Shown: piece after piece, positions 1 to 6,510 of the stretch
Numbering within the stretch: the stretch's first letter is position 1
Layout of the letters: every line of letters begins with the position of its first letter
Assembly (NCBI GenBank): GCA_015257705.1
Contig: JABZJR010000027.1
Location: forward strand, 1-8,526
DNA from: Nanosynbacter sp.
GTDB lineage: Bacteria; Patescibacteriota; Saccharimonadia; Saccharimonadales; Saccharimonadaceae
Direction of reading: 5' to 3'
DNA length: 8,526 nt
Position numbers and translations under genes: made by a program
Notes under the pieces: model-generated
Seen by the model: only the letters and a program-made list of their open reading frames with translations
The model's database searches: none
What the model was told of the DNA's origin: nothing

Positions 1-267
1 CGACTATATGATACCAAACGACAGAAAATCCAGATTGGAGATCGGATTATTTTTACAAATAGAGATAATTCCGAGCAAACTGTTACCGCTGAGGTTGTTG
101 GTTTGCTGAGATACGCGACATTTCGTGACTTATTTTCTCACAATAATCCGCGAAAGTTCGGCGGTGATAATGTCGAATGGTTAGAAAATCAAATTTCTGA
201 ATTTTATTCTATTGAAGACCAAAAGATTTATGGAGTGATTGGTATTGAGTTTAGGGTTTGTCGGTAA
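1..267 (+). CDS. ASCH domain protein, C-terminal part (5' end outside the window)
   Basis: The frame is open from base 1 to the TAA at 265-267 and gives 88 residues. It starts RLYDTKRQKIQIGD, followed by an IFTNRD strand, and ends with YGVIGIEFRV. This is the pattern of an ASCH domain, a PUA-like beta-barrel fold thought to bind RNA or nucleotides. In the family, a GxKxxExR motif lies just before the RLYD segment. The first visible Arg probably belongs to it, so only about 25-35 N-terminal residues should be missing. The substrate cannot be told: some small ASCH proteins are amidohydrolases acting on modified nucleosides, others have no known role. The next gene is convergent, so this is the last gene of its transcript. 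The family call is fairly secure and the function is unknown. Confidence 0.8.
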   Translation, partial: RLYDTKRQKIQIGDRIIFTNRDNSEQTVTAEVVGLLRYATFRDLFSHNNPRKFGGDNVEWLENQISEFYSIEDQKIYGVIGIEFRVCR

Positions 268-286
268 GCTTGTATATTGGCGGTGT
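265..286. repeat. Imperfect direct repeat, copy 1 (left of the M16-like gene)
   Basis: TAAGCTTG, then TATA, then TTGGCGGTGT. Copy 2 at 1274-1288 has the same blocks fused without the 4-nt insert, as TAAGCTTGGCGGTGT. The two copies lie in the same orientation on either side of the M16-like gene. Copy 1 begins at the stop codon of the ASCH gene. The 268-334 gap that holds it shows no GC-rich hairpin with a T-run for either convergent gene. Confidence 0.5.
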
Positions 287-334
287 TAATATTTCTTCTT
301 CAGAATCTTTTATCTGCTAGAAAATCAGCTAGAG

Positions 335-1234
335 CTAATAGTCCAGGACTATCGTCGCCTTTACTTGTTTTAGGATTGTGTTCATGTTTGCGACGTTTAT
401 AGTTTTCGCTAGGTCATTTCTGGATAGTGGTGTGGCGGTTTGTTGATAAAAATATATGGGCACTGAAATATAAAATGGGTCAGACGTGAAGGCTTCGGCA
501 AGGTTTCTTAGGTCGGTTGCGTGCGAGGATATGTTAAAGCTTTGTAAATATGTCTGTATAGTTTCACTTGAGCTCAGTCGAGCAAGGTCTGTATTTTTTA
601 CGGTGTAGGTTTGGCTGGTGTAATTTCCGTCATAGTACGCTATAAACTGTCCGGGGCTGGATGGGTAGGATGAGATTTTATCGAAACAAATGCCGCGCAC
701 TAGTTCTAAAAGTATTGGGTATGTGCAGAAAAATGCGGCAGTCAATTCATCGCTGGCGTCAGCAATTTCTATATCAATCTTAACGTCTGTAAAATCCTTC
801 GGACTATGGCTGATTTTAAGAGGAGAAATCTTAGATTTTGGGTATGAATTGCTGGGAGTGGTTTTTTGACTATCGATAAAATATTTTTGACAAAGAGCGA
901 GCTGTTCTTGTAGTAGCGTCATGTCCGTTATATCAATGTTGGATTTCATCTCGGCTTCTATGTGCGAGATGGACTGTTGAATAAGAGGCTCCTCAAAAGG
1001 TGTAATATCGTTGATGATTTCTTCAAGTAATGTGTTAGACTCACTTGTGAATAGTGCGGACGTAAAAAATACGCTTGATTCGCTAGTCGTGCCATCCAAC
1101 TCTCCAACGAAAGCCCGGTTACCGCCAGCTTTTTCCGTTTTCTTTAAGAATCGCCTAATGATCAAATGCTCAAACAGGTGGCACGTGTCGTGGTTCGCTG
1201 GTAAAGAATATGCTGAATATAAGTTGTGAATCAT
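335..1234 (-). CDS. Compact M16-like (insulinase/pitrilysin family) zinc metallopeptidase homologue
   Basis: A 299-residue protein with HLFEH at residues 19-23, the inverted zinc motif HxxEH of M16 peptidases. A glycine-rich GGNRAF segment follows at 37-42, where the family has its G.xNAxT strand. Glu93 or Glu95 (SHIEAEM) is the likely third zinc ligand. That gives 69 or 71 residues between motif and ligand, a little under the family's usual 74-76. Only 18 residues precede HxxEH, against about 40-60 in typical members, and the length is well below the usual 400 or more. One M16 domain is therefore mostly present, and the second (roughly 150-299) is divergent or reduced. No signal peptide or membrane segment is visible, so a cytoplasmic location is likely. 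The start is supported by TATAAT 6 nt upstream and the lack of a Shine-Dalgarno. The stop is TAG. A non-catalytic M16-fold protein remains possible. Confidence 0.72.
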   Translation of the reverse strand: MIHNLYSAYSLPANHDTCHLFEHLIIRRFLKKTEKAGGNRAFVGELDGTTSESSVFFTSALFTSESNTLLEEIINDITPFEEPLIQQSISHIEAEMKSNIDITDMTLLQEQLALCQKYFIDSQKTTPSNSYPKSKISPLKISHSPKDFTDVKIDIEIADASDELTAAFFCTYPILLELVRGICFDKISSYPSSPGQFIAYYDGNYTSQTYTVKNTDLARLSSSETIQTYLQSFNISSHATDLRNLAEAFTSDPFYISVPIYFYQQTATPLSRNDLAKTINVANMNTILKQVKATIVLDY

Positions 1235-1240
1235 GAGTTT

Positions 1241-1249
1241 ATTATATCA
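1241..1249 (-). promoter_or_regulatory. Extended -10 promoter of the M16-like gene, leaderless
   Basis: Read on the minus strand this is TGATATAAT, a perfect TATAAT with the extended TG dinucleotide. The hexamer (1241-1246) is followed by only six bases, AAACTC, before the ATG at 1234. Transcription would therefore start at or next to the A of the start codon. No good -35 hexamer is seen, which fits an extended -10 promoter. The same nine bases occur before pheT. Confidence 0.75.
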
Positions 1250-1273
1250 GTATGGAAGTTAAACTATATCTTA

Positions 1274-1288
1274 TAAGCTTGGCGGTGT
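1274..1288. repeat. Imperfect direct repeat, copy 2 (right of the M16-like gene)
   Basis: TAAGCTTGGCGGTGT, matching copy 1 at 265-286 apart from a 4-nt insert there. It lies between the M16-like gene promoter and the stop codon of the 91-residue gene. AAGCTT recurs at 1303-1308, giving a weak 6-bp inverted pair around a 22-nt loop. That pair has no GC-rich stem and is not a convincing terminator. Confidence 0.5.
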
Positions 1289-1307
1289 GTTTGTGTGAAG
1301 AAAAGCT

Positions 1308-1583
1308 TTATTTATCATAATCAAACAAGCTTCCAGCTCCCGCCGCTTCATATAAAGTATCTACCGCTAAGAGCATATTATTCTGAAGTGTTGGCTGGTT
1401 ATTAATATTCTTATCATAAAAATCCCGCAACAACTTCGGATAGTGTTCGTCGGGCATATCGTACAAGAATGTATTCTGTAGCAGTTTCTTCTGTTCGGGT
1501 GAAATATTATTAAAAAACTCTGGATGAAAATCGTAAAACCATTCTAGGCGGGTCTGCAATTCTAGATATCTATCGTAGTTCAT
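1308..1583 (-). CDS. Small hypothetical protein, 91 residues
   Basis: I do not recognise this protein. From MNYDRYLELQ it gives 91 residues ending LFDYDK. It is rich in Asp, Glu, Asn, Tyr, Phe and Leu, looks mainly alpha-helical, and has no membrane segment, signal peptide or cysteine. It appears to be a soluble acidic protein, perhaps a helical bundle. The frame is open 12 codons further up to an ATG at 1619. I prefer the ATG at 1583 because a perfect TATAAT sits exactly 6 nt upstream, as for the M16-like gene and rel, whereas the longer start would overlap the -35 region. It is transcribed in the same direction as the M16-like gene, 73 nt away, but each gene has its own promoter. The gene-like promoter and length argue that it is real; the function is unknown. 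Confidence 0.65.
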   Translation of the reverse strand: MNYDRYLELQTRLEWFYDFHPEFFNNISPEQKKLLQNTFLYDMPDEHYPKLLRDFYDKNINNQPTLQNNMLLAVDTLYEAAGAGSLFDYDK

Positions 1584-1589
1584 AGCTAT

Positions 1590-1619
1590 ATTATAGTTCA
1601 GGGAATGACCCTTCTCCAA
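1590..1619 (-). promoter_or_regulatory. Promoter of the 91-residue gene, leaderless
   Basis: Read on the minus strand, TTGGAG (1614-1619) is followed after 18 bases by a perfect TATAAT (1590-1595), then AGCTAT and the ATG at 1583. The -10 lies 6 nt before the start codon, so the transcript should begin at the ATG. Confidence 0.7.
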
Positions 1620-1741
1620 GTGTGAAGAGTGGTGTCTTCGAGGATCGTCTCTCTCCCGCTCAAGGACGGCTGTATTTTGCCCTAGAGCAATTTTACCTTG
1701 GTAATTTGTAGTTTTCTAAGGTCGATTACTTGCCAGTAAAA
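1620..1741. other. Divergent intergenic spacer with an imperfect dyad at 1688-1708
   Basis: About 120 bases lie between the outward-facing promoters of the 91-residue gene and pheT. I see no ORF and no tRNA fold. There is a small hairpin, GAAGA / TCTTC at 1624-1639, and an imperfect dyad at 1688-1708 with arms CAATTTTACC and GGTAATTTG. ACCTT at 1695-1699 can alternatively pair with AAGGT at 1718-1722. No T-run follows, so these are not intrinsic terminators. Since the pheT -10 lies downstream of the dyad, it could be an operator but not a pheT leader attenuator. Confidence 0.35.
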
Positions 1742-1750
1742 TGATATAAT
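1742..1750 (+). promoter_or_regulatory. Extended -10 promoter of pheT
   Basis: TGATATAAT, identical to the element before the M16-like gene. Nine bases separate TATAAT (1745-1750) from the ATG at 1760. The predicted start point is about 1757-1760, so the 5' leader is 0-3 nt. No Shine-Dalgarno is present. Confidence 0.7.
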
Positions 1751-1759
1751 TATGTTAGT

Positions 1760-4273
1760 ATGAAAGTTAGCTTAAATCTTATAAAACAATTGATTAATTT
1801 TGAGTTGCCATCAGTTGATGAGTTGGTGTCGCGGGTAAATCAGCAGCTTGGTGGTGTCGAGGAAGTGATTGACCTGAAAGCCAAATATGGTGGCGCGCGC
1901 ATTGTGCGGGTTGTTGAGTGTGAAAAGCATCCGAATGCGGATCGTTTGAGTGTGACTAAAATTGACGATGGCGGCGTAGAAGACGTCCCGCGAGATGACA
2001 ATGGTTACGTGCAAGTGGTTTGCGGTGCGCCGAATGTTCATGCTGATATGTGGGCAATTTGGTTGCCGCCAAAAAGCACCGTCCCAGCAAGTTTTGATGA
2101 CGCCGAGCCTTTCGTGCTGGATGCGCGACCGCTGCGTGGAATTCTAAGTCAGGGTATGCTGGCGGCAGCTGATGAGCTGGCGATTGGTGCGGATCATGAG
2201 GGAATTATTGAGATCAATGAGTGTGATATTCCGGCGGGTGTTACGCTTCAGGCTGGCGCGAGTTTTTCGGAAGTGTTTGGACTGGACGATTACGTGCTGG
2301 AAATTGAAAATAAGATGTTTACACACAGGCCGGATTGTTTTGGACAACTCGGTGTGGCGCGCGAAATTGCTGGCATTTTTCATCAGCAGTTTAATAGTCC
2401 TGACTGGTATAATGCTATTCAAGAATTCGCAGATAGCGATAGCTTAGAGCTTGAAGTATTTAATGAAGCTAATGAGCTTGCGCCCGCATTCTCTGTGATT
2501 GCTATAAAAAATGTAGATATTCATTCAAGTCCGTTGTGGCTGCAATGCCAATTGGTGGCGATGGGCGGAAAGCCTATCAATAATATCGTTGACGCGACAA
2601 ACTACGTGATGTTTATGACGGCACAGCCAACTCACGCTTATGATTACGACAAGTTGCGCGGGCATAAACTTGGCGTGCGAATGGCGCGCAGTGGCGAGAA
2701 GGTTGGTTTGCTTAACGGCAAGGAATATGAATTGACGTCTGGCGATATTGTTATCGCTGATGGCGAAGGTGTGATTGGGCTAGCTGGAATTATGGGCGGC
2801 GTTAATACGGAAGTTTCGGCTGAAACGAAGAACATTGTCCTTGAATGTGCCAATTTTGATATGTACGCGCTACGTCGCACGGCTATGCGTCACGGGATTT
2901 TCACCGATGCCCTGACTAGGTTTAATAAGGGGCAGTCGCCAGCACAAATTGACCCTGTCTTAAAATGGCTAATTGGTATGGTTGGTGGTGAGCAAGCTAG
3001 TCCTATGCTATTTAAGAATCATTCTTCATTGCGACAAGTGTTGGTCGATGGTAAGCACTGGCACGGTGGATTGTTGATTCCTAAAAGGTTTATCGAAGAA
3101 CGTCTGGGCGTTGACTTTGCCGAGGATGAGATTGAGGCACTACTAAAGAATGTTGAATTTATCGTTGACGACGGTAATAAATATGGCGAAGCTGGCGTGA
3201 TGGTTTACAGTCCATTTTGGCGGACTGATATTGAGCTTCCTGAGGATGTTGTTGAGGAGGTTGGGCGACTGTATGGCTTTGATAGATTGCCGCGTCATTT
3301 GCCAGAGCGAAGCATCAAGCCTGCGCCGAAGAATGAGCGTCGTGAATTGAAACAGAGAATTCGTCAAAGTTTGTCGCGAGCTGGAGCGAACGAAGTTTTG
3401 ACATATAGCTTTGTTCATGAGCGAGTTTTGAAAAATTCCGAGCAAGATCCGAGCCGTGTGTATCGCTTGAGTAATGCACTTAGTCCAGACTTGCAATATT
3501 ACCGAATTAGCATTTTGCCGAGTTTGCTGGATAAAGTTCACGCCAATATAAAATCTGGGCATGACGAATTTATGCTGTTTGAAATTGGCAAAATTCACGA
3601 TAAGAAATTAGGATTTAACGATGAGAATTTGCCGATTGAAAAGACTTTCATTGACGGAGTTTATGCGAATAAAAAACCTCAAGCTGGCGCGCCGTTTTAC
3701 AAGGTGAGGAAAATTGCTGAAAGGCTGATGAAGGATTTGAGTATTGAGGTTGATTTTGTAAAGATTTCGGAATCTGACAGCGACGTTCCAGCGCTATTTG
3801 ATGCGAAACGCAGCGCTTGGATTGTGGCGAAGAACGGCGACAATTTGGGGATTGTTGGCGAGCCGGTTCAGTCTGCTCGACGTAATTTCAAATTGCCAGA
3901 TTATACGGCAGCGTTTTCTATTGACATTGAGAAATTGCAGGAAAATCTGAGTAAAAATCAGGGCTATAATTACCAGCCGTTAAGTCGTTTTCCGTCGACT
4001 GCCAGAGACATTTCATTGAAAATGGATTCGAATGTTGATTATGTGAAGGTTTATGCTTGCGCTGAAGAAGTTGCGAAAAAACACGGTGAGCTACAAATTG
4101 ACATAACGCCGATTGCGATATATCAGCCAAAAAATGACGATTCGACAAAAACTGTAACTTTGAATGTAAAGTTTACGAGCGCTGAGCGTACTCTGGAAGA
4201 TAAAGACATTGCGCCGATTATTGAGGAGATTGCCGCTATGGCTGCGGAAGAATTTGACGCCGCTCAGGTTTAA
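1760..4273 (+). CDS. pheT: Phenylalanine-tRNA ligase beta subunit
   Basis: The 837-residue beta chain of the alpha2-beta2 cytoplasmic enzyme that charges tRNA-Phe with phenylalanine using ATP. The domain order is complete: an N-terminal EMAP/OB-type tRNA-binding domain (about 40-155, with CEKHPNADRL), the B3/4 editing domain (about 215-390), the B5 domain (about 433-508, ending in EEVGRLYGFDRLP), a catalytic-core-like domain (about 525-725) and the C-terminal anticodon-binding FDX-ACB domain (about 736-837, SRFPSTARDISL). Residues matching the E. coli editing site are kept: His292 (THAYD), Gly346, Glu362 (LECANF) and Thr382 (FTDA). The spacing Gly-Glu-Thr of 16 and 20 residues equals that of E. 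coli 318-334-354, so hydrolysis of Tyr-tRNA-Phe should work. The start codon fits the usual MKVSLN opening. pheS is not adjacent on either side, unlike the common pheST operon. Confidence 0.97.
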   Translation: MKVSLNLIKQLINFELPSVDELVSRVNQQLGGVEEVIDLKAKYGGARIVRVVECEKHPNADRLSVTKIDDGGVEDVPRDDNGYVQVVCGAPNVHADMWAIWLPPKSTVPASFDDAEPFVLDARPLRGILSQGMLAAADELAIGADHEGIIEINECDIPAGVTLQAGASFSEVFGLDDYVLEIENKMFTHRPDCFGQLGVAREIAGIFHQQFNSPDWYNAIQEFADSDSLELEVFNEANELAPAFSVIAIKNVDIHSSPLWLQCQLVAMGGKPINNIVDATNYVMFMTAQPTHAYDYDKLRGHKLGVRMARSGEKVGLLNGKEYELTSGDIVIADGEGVIGLAGIMGGVNTEVSAETKNIVLECANFDMYALRRTAMRHGIFTDALTRFNKGQSPAQIDPVLKWLIGMVGGEQASPMLFKNHSSLRQVLVDGKHWHGGLLIPKRFIEERLGVDFAEDEIEALLKNVEFIVDDGNKYGEAGVMVYSPFWRTDIELPEDVVEEVGRLYGFDRLPRHLPERSIKPAPKNERRELKQRIRQSLSRAGANEVLTYSFVHERVLKNSEQDPSRVYRLSNALSPDLQYYRISILPSLLDKVHANIKSGHDEFMLFEIGKIHDKKLGFNDENLPIEKTFIDGVYANKKPQAGAPFYKVRKIAERLMKDLSIEVDFVKISESDSDVPALFDAKRSAWIVAKNGDNLGIVGEPVQSARRNFKLPDYTAAFSIDIEKLQENLSKNQGYNYQPLSRFPSTARDISLKMDSNVDYVKVYACAEEVAKKHGELQIDITPIAIYQPKNDDSTKTVTLNVKFTSAERTLEDKDIAPIIEEIAAMAAEEFDAAQV

Positions 4274-4279
4274 TGTGAT

Positions 4280-4308
4280 TTGTTGCGCTTGATAAAAATT
4301 GCTATAAT
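4280..4308 (+). promoter_or_regulatory. Promoter of the FKBP-trxB-ppa operon
   Basis: TTGTTG (4280-4285), a 17-nt spacer, then TATAAT (4303-4308) preceded by TG plus one base, an extended -10. Transcription should start near 4315, giving a leader of about 17 nt that contains the Shine-Dalgarno at 4321. The promoter lies wholly in the 58-nt gap after pheT. Confidence 0.75.
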
Positions 4309-4320
4309 TGAAAGGTAAAT

Positions 4321-4328
4321 AAAGGAGG
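4321..4328 (+). promoter_or_regulatory. Strong Shine-Dalgarno with close spacing
   Basis: AAAGGAGG, near-perfect anti-SD complement, only three bases before the ATG at 4332. It fixes the start of the FKBP gene and contrasts with the SD-less genes elsewhere in the window. Confidence 0.8.
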
Positions 4329-4331
4329 AAT

Positions 4332-5009
4332 ATGGCAACTACAAAAGGCCAGAGAATAGGTATTTGGGTTATTGCCGGCATGATGTTTTTGGGGACCGTT
4401 GGCGGATTTGTCGCTATGATGGTAGCTCCTGGAAATGAAGCCAAAGACCAAGCCGCGTTTAAGAAAGCTCAGGATGAATACACCAAGGCTACTGACGAGC
4501 GAAAAAAGAAAGTAGAGGCTCAGGCTAATGAATTGAGCCAAAAATATTACGGCAAGTTTTCTGAATTTAGCTCACGAGTTGGTGCGTTTGAAGCTGGTGA
4601 CGTGAAAGAGCTTGTTAAGGAAGATTTGGTTGAGGGCGAAGGCGCTGAAGTTAAGGACGACACCAAATTGGCTGTTTATTACATTGGCTGGAACGCTAAG
4701 GGTGAGATTTTCGATCAATCAATCGCTGACGGCAAATTGAAAGCTCCGCTCAATATGGATGGCCCGGCAAATACCGCGGTTATTCAGGGTTGGAAAGAGG
4801 GTTTGATTGGTATGAAAATTGGCGGCGTGCGTGAATTAACAATTCCAGCCAACAAGGCTTACGGTGACAAAGCTCAGGGTGATAAAATCCCTGCAAATTC
4901 TCCGCTTAAGTTCGTGGTGATGGCTATTGAAAAGCCAGCCGATATTCCAGAGCCAGAGATGCCAGAAGTGATGAAGCAATATTATCGATCGCGAGGTTTC
5001 AATGTCTAA
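4332..5009 (+). CDS. Membrane-anchored FKBP-type peptidyl-prolyl cis-trans isomerase
   Basis: A 225-residue protein. One hydrophobic segment (about 9-32) follows a short basic N-terminus (KGQR), which predicts an N-in, C-out anchor. A charged, probably coiled-coil linker covers about 36-72. The FKBP domain (about 95-201) keeps nearly all pocket residues by alignment to human FKBP12: Tyr117 (Y26), Phe127-Asp128 (F36-D37), Val150-Ile151 (V55-I56), Trp154 (W59), Tyr177 (Y82) and Phe194 (F99). Asn189 replaces His87. It should catalyse prolyl isomerisation of proteins on the outer face of the membrane. The anchor has no lipobox cysteine, and the protein contains no cysteine at all. It is first in an operon. 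Its last 8 nt overlap trxB, so translation is probably coupled. Confidence 0.93.
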   Translation: MATTKGQRIGIWVIAGMMFLGTVGGFVAMMVAPGNEAKDQAAFKKAQDEYTKATDERKKKVEAQANELSQKYYGKFSEFSSRVGAFEAGDVKELVKEDLVEGEGAEVKDDTKLAVYYIGWNAKGEIFDQSIADGKLKAPLNMDGPANTAVIQGWKEGLIGMKIGGVRELTIPANKAYGDKAQGDKIPANSPLKFVVMAIEKPADIPEPEMPEVMKQYYRSRGFNV

Positions 5010-5934
5010 AGATGTTATTATTGTTGGCGCTGGTCCAAGCGCGTTAACGGCGGCAATTTACTTGTCGCGCGAAGATGTCGACACGACGTTATATGAGCGT
5101 GGCGTGGTCGGCGGAATGGCGGCGATTACTGATCAAATTGACAATTATCCTGGATTTGCTGAAGGTGTTACTGGAATGAAGTTGGCATCTGAATTGCAGC
5201 AACAGGCGGAGCGATTTGGTGCGAAGATTGAGTATGGCGACGTGACGGAATTGAAGCAAGTTGATGGCGAGTTGGAGCTGACAATTGACGGTCAATCTGT
5301 CCGCGCGAAGTCAGTTTTGCTAGCGACTGGCTCGAATCATCGCAAATTAGGCGTTCCGGGCGAAGACGAATTATATGGTCGAGGCGTGCATTACTGTGCG
5401 ACTTGCGACGGCGCGTTTTATCGTGATAAAAATCTAATCGTTGTTGGTGGCGGAAACTCAGCAGTACAAGAGGCGATATTTTTGACGCGATACGCTAGTC
5501 ATATTGATCTGTTGGTTCGCAGTAAATTGCGCGCCAGTGACATTTTGCAAAAAGATTTGCAGAAGTATGTCGATGATGGAAAAATTACCGTTCACATCGG
5601 TGCAACGACTGATGAAATTATTGTCAAGGACGATAAGTTTTACGGTGTTAAGTCGACCCAAAACGGCGAGCAGAAAGAATTTACCGCTGACGGATTGTTT
5701 GTGTTTATTGGGCTAATTCCGAACACGCAATTCCTGATAAACTCGGATGTTGAGTTGGATTTGGGCGGACACATCATTACTGACGAGCATTTGCACACTA
5801 ATATTCCTGGCGTTTTTGCTTCTGGCGATGTGCGCTCGGGGGCAACTATGCAAATCGCTTCGGCGGTTGGTGAAGGTGCGGTGGCAGCGCTGCAGATTCG
5901 TGAATATTTACAAGAAAAGGCCAGAGAGGAGTAA
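5002..5934 (+). CDS. trxB: Thioredoxin reductase (FAD, CxxC), variant cofactor motif
   Basis: A 310-residue, cytoplasmic, low-molecular-weight thioredoxin reductase. The N-terminal FAD site is GAGPSALTAA (9-18). The redox-active disulfide is CATC (Cys132, Cys135) in YCATCDG. The second Rossmann motif is GGGNSA (149-154), and the C-terminal FAD segment is ASGDV. Where NADPH-using enzymes such as E. coli TrxB carry HRRxxxR, this protein reads VRSKLRA (172-178): the first His and second Arg are lost and the loop is one residue shorter. NADPH preference is therefore doubtful, and NADH or another donor is possible. The ATG at 5002 overlaps the FKBP gene end and is preceded by GAGG at 4993-4996. 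ppa follows 3 nt after the stop. No thioredoxin gene is in the window. Other flavoprotein disulfide reductases are a less likely alternative. Confidence 0.93.
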   Translation: MSKDVIIVGAGPSALTAAIYLSREDVDTTLYERGVVGGMAAITDQIDNYPGFAEGVTGMKLASELQQQAERFGAKIEYGDVTELKQVDGELELTIDGQSVRAKSVLLATGSNHRKLGVPGEDELYGRGVHYCATCDGAFYRDKNLIVVGGGNSAVQEAIFLTRYASHIDLLVRSKLRASDILQKDLQKYVDDGKITVHIGATTDEIIVKDDKFYGVKSTQNGEQKEFTADGLFVFIGLIPNTQFLINSDVELDLGGHIITDEHLHTNIPGVFASGDVRSGATMQIASAVGEGAVAALQIREYLQEKAREE

Positions 5935-5937
5935 AAA

Positions 5938-6468
5938 ATGGCAGATTTTAATCAAATTTTAACACCTGGTGATGTCGAAAACGGCATCGTAAATGTAGTT
6001 GTTGAGATTCCACAGGGATCAAGTCATAAGATCGAGTGGAATCGTGAGCTTGCAGTGATGCAGTTGGATCGTGTTGAGCCAGCTATTTTTGCAAAGCCAA
6101 CAAACTACGGTTTCATTCCACAGACTTTGGATGAAGATGGCGACGAATTGGATGCGCTAATTATCACTGACGAACCGTTGACGACCGGTATTTTTATGGA
6201 AGCAAAAGTTATCGGCGTGTTGGAATTTGTTGACGATAATGAAGTTGACGACAAGGTTATCGTTGTTCCGGCTGACGACCGAAACACTGGCAACGCAATC
6301 AACTCACTAGAAGATCTACCTTCACAATTGTTGAAACAAATTGAACACCATTTCAATCACTACAAGGACTTGAAGAAGCCTGGCTCAACTGTAGTTAAGG
6401 GCTTCGGCGACGTAGAAAGGGCAAAGCAAATTATCCGCGAGTCAATTACTCGTTGGAACGAAAAATAA
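5938..6468 (+). CDS. ppa: Inorganic pyrophosphatase, family I
   Basis: A 176-residue soluble enzyme hydrolysing pyrophosphate to two phosphates. It pulls forward reactions that release PPi, such as tRNA charging and nucleic acid synthesis. The family signature DGDELDA is at 67-73. Matches to the E. coli active site are Glu23 (E20), Lys31 (K29), Glu33 (E31), Arg45 (R43), Tyr57 (Y55), Asp67/69/72 (D65/67/70), Asp99 (D97), Asp104 (D102), Lys106 (K104) and Tyr142-Lys143 (Y141-K142), so it should be active. The usual YPxNYGF reads KPTNYGF here, a Tyr to Lys change at the edge of the site. The length equals that of typical bacterial enzymes. It is the third gene of the FKBP-trxB operon, with GAGGAG at 5926-5931 as ribosome site. 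It is followed by a 42-nt convergent gap without a clear terminator. Confidence 0.97.
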   Translation: MADFNQILTPGDVENGIVNVVVEIPQGSSHKIEWNRELAVMQLDRVEPAIFAKPTNYGFIPQTLDEDGDELDALIITDEPLTTGIFMEAKVIGVLEFVDDNEVDDKVIVVPADDRNTGNAINSLEDLPSQLLKQIEHHFNHYKDLKKPGSTVVKGFGDVERAKQIIRESITRWNEK

Positions 6469-6510
6469 ATCGCGTTTGATTATTGATTAAAGCCGAGAGA
6501 CTGGCGAGCG

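Noticed and set aside
1273..1308. AAGCTT...AAGCTT inverted pair as terminator of the 91-residue gene
   Set aside because: AAGCTT is itself palindromic, the stem is 6 bp with a 22-nt loop, and no T-run follows.
1584..1619. 12-codon extension of the 91-residue protein to the ATG at 1619
   Set aside because: It would start inside the -35 region and has no Shine-Dalgarno; the -10 fits the ATG at 1583.
1624..1640. Possible tRNA T-arm (CTTCGAGG) in the pheT upstream region
   Set aside because: The flanking bases do not form a 5-bp stem and no acceptor or anticodon arm fits on either strand.
1752..1763. Three-codon mini-ORF ATG TTA GTA TGA overlapping the pheT start
   Set aside because: The predicted transcription start (about 1757-1760) lies inside or after it, so it is probably not transcribed whole.
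3143..3598. 151-codon open frame antisense within pheT
   Set aside because: It lies wholly inside a conserved coding region and shows no domain, promoter or ribosome site of its own.
6469..6510. Bidirectional terminator between ppa and rel
   Set aside because: Only a 3-bp GCC/GGC pairing is visible, with no stable stem or T-run.
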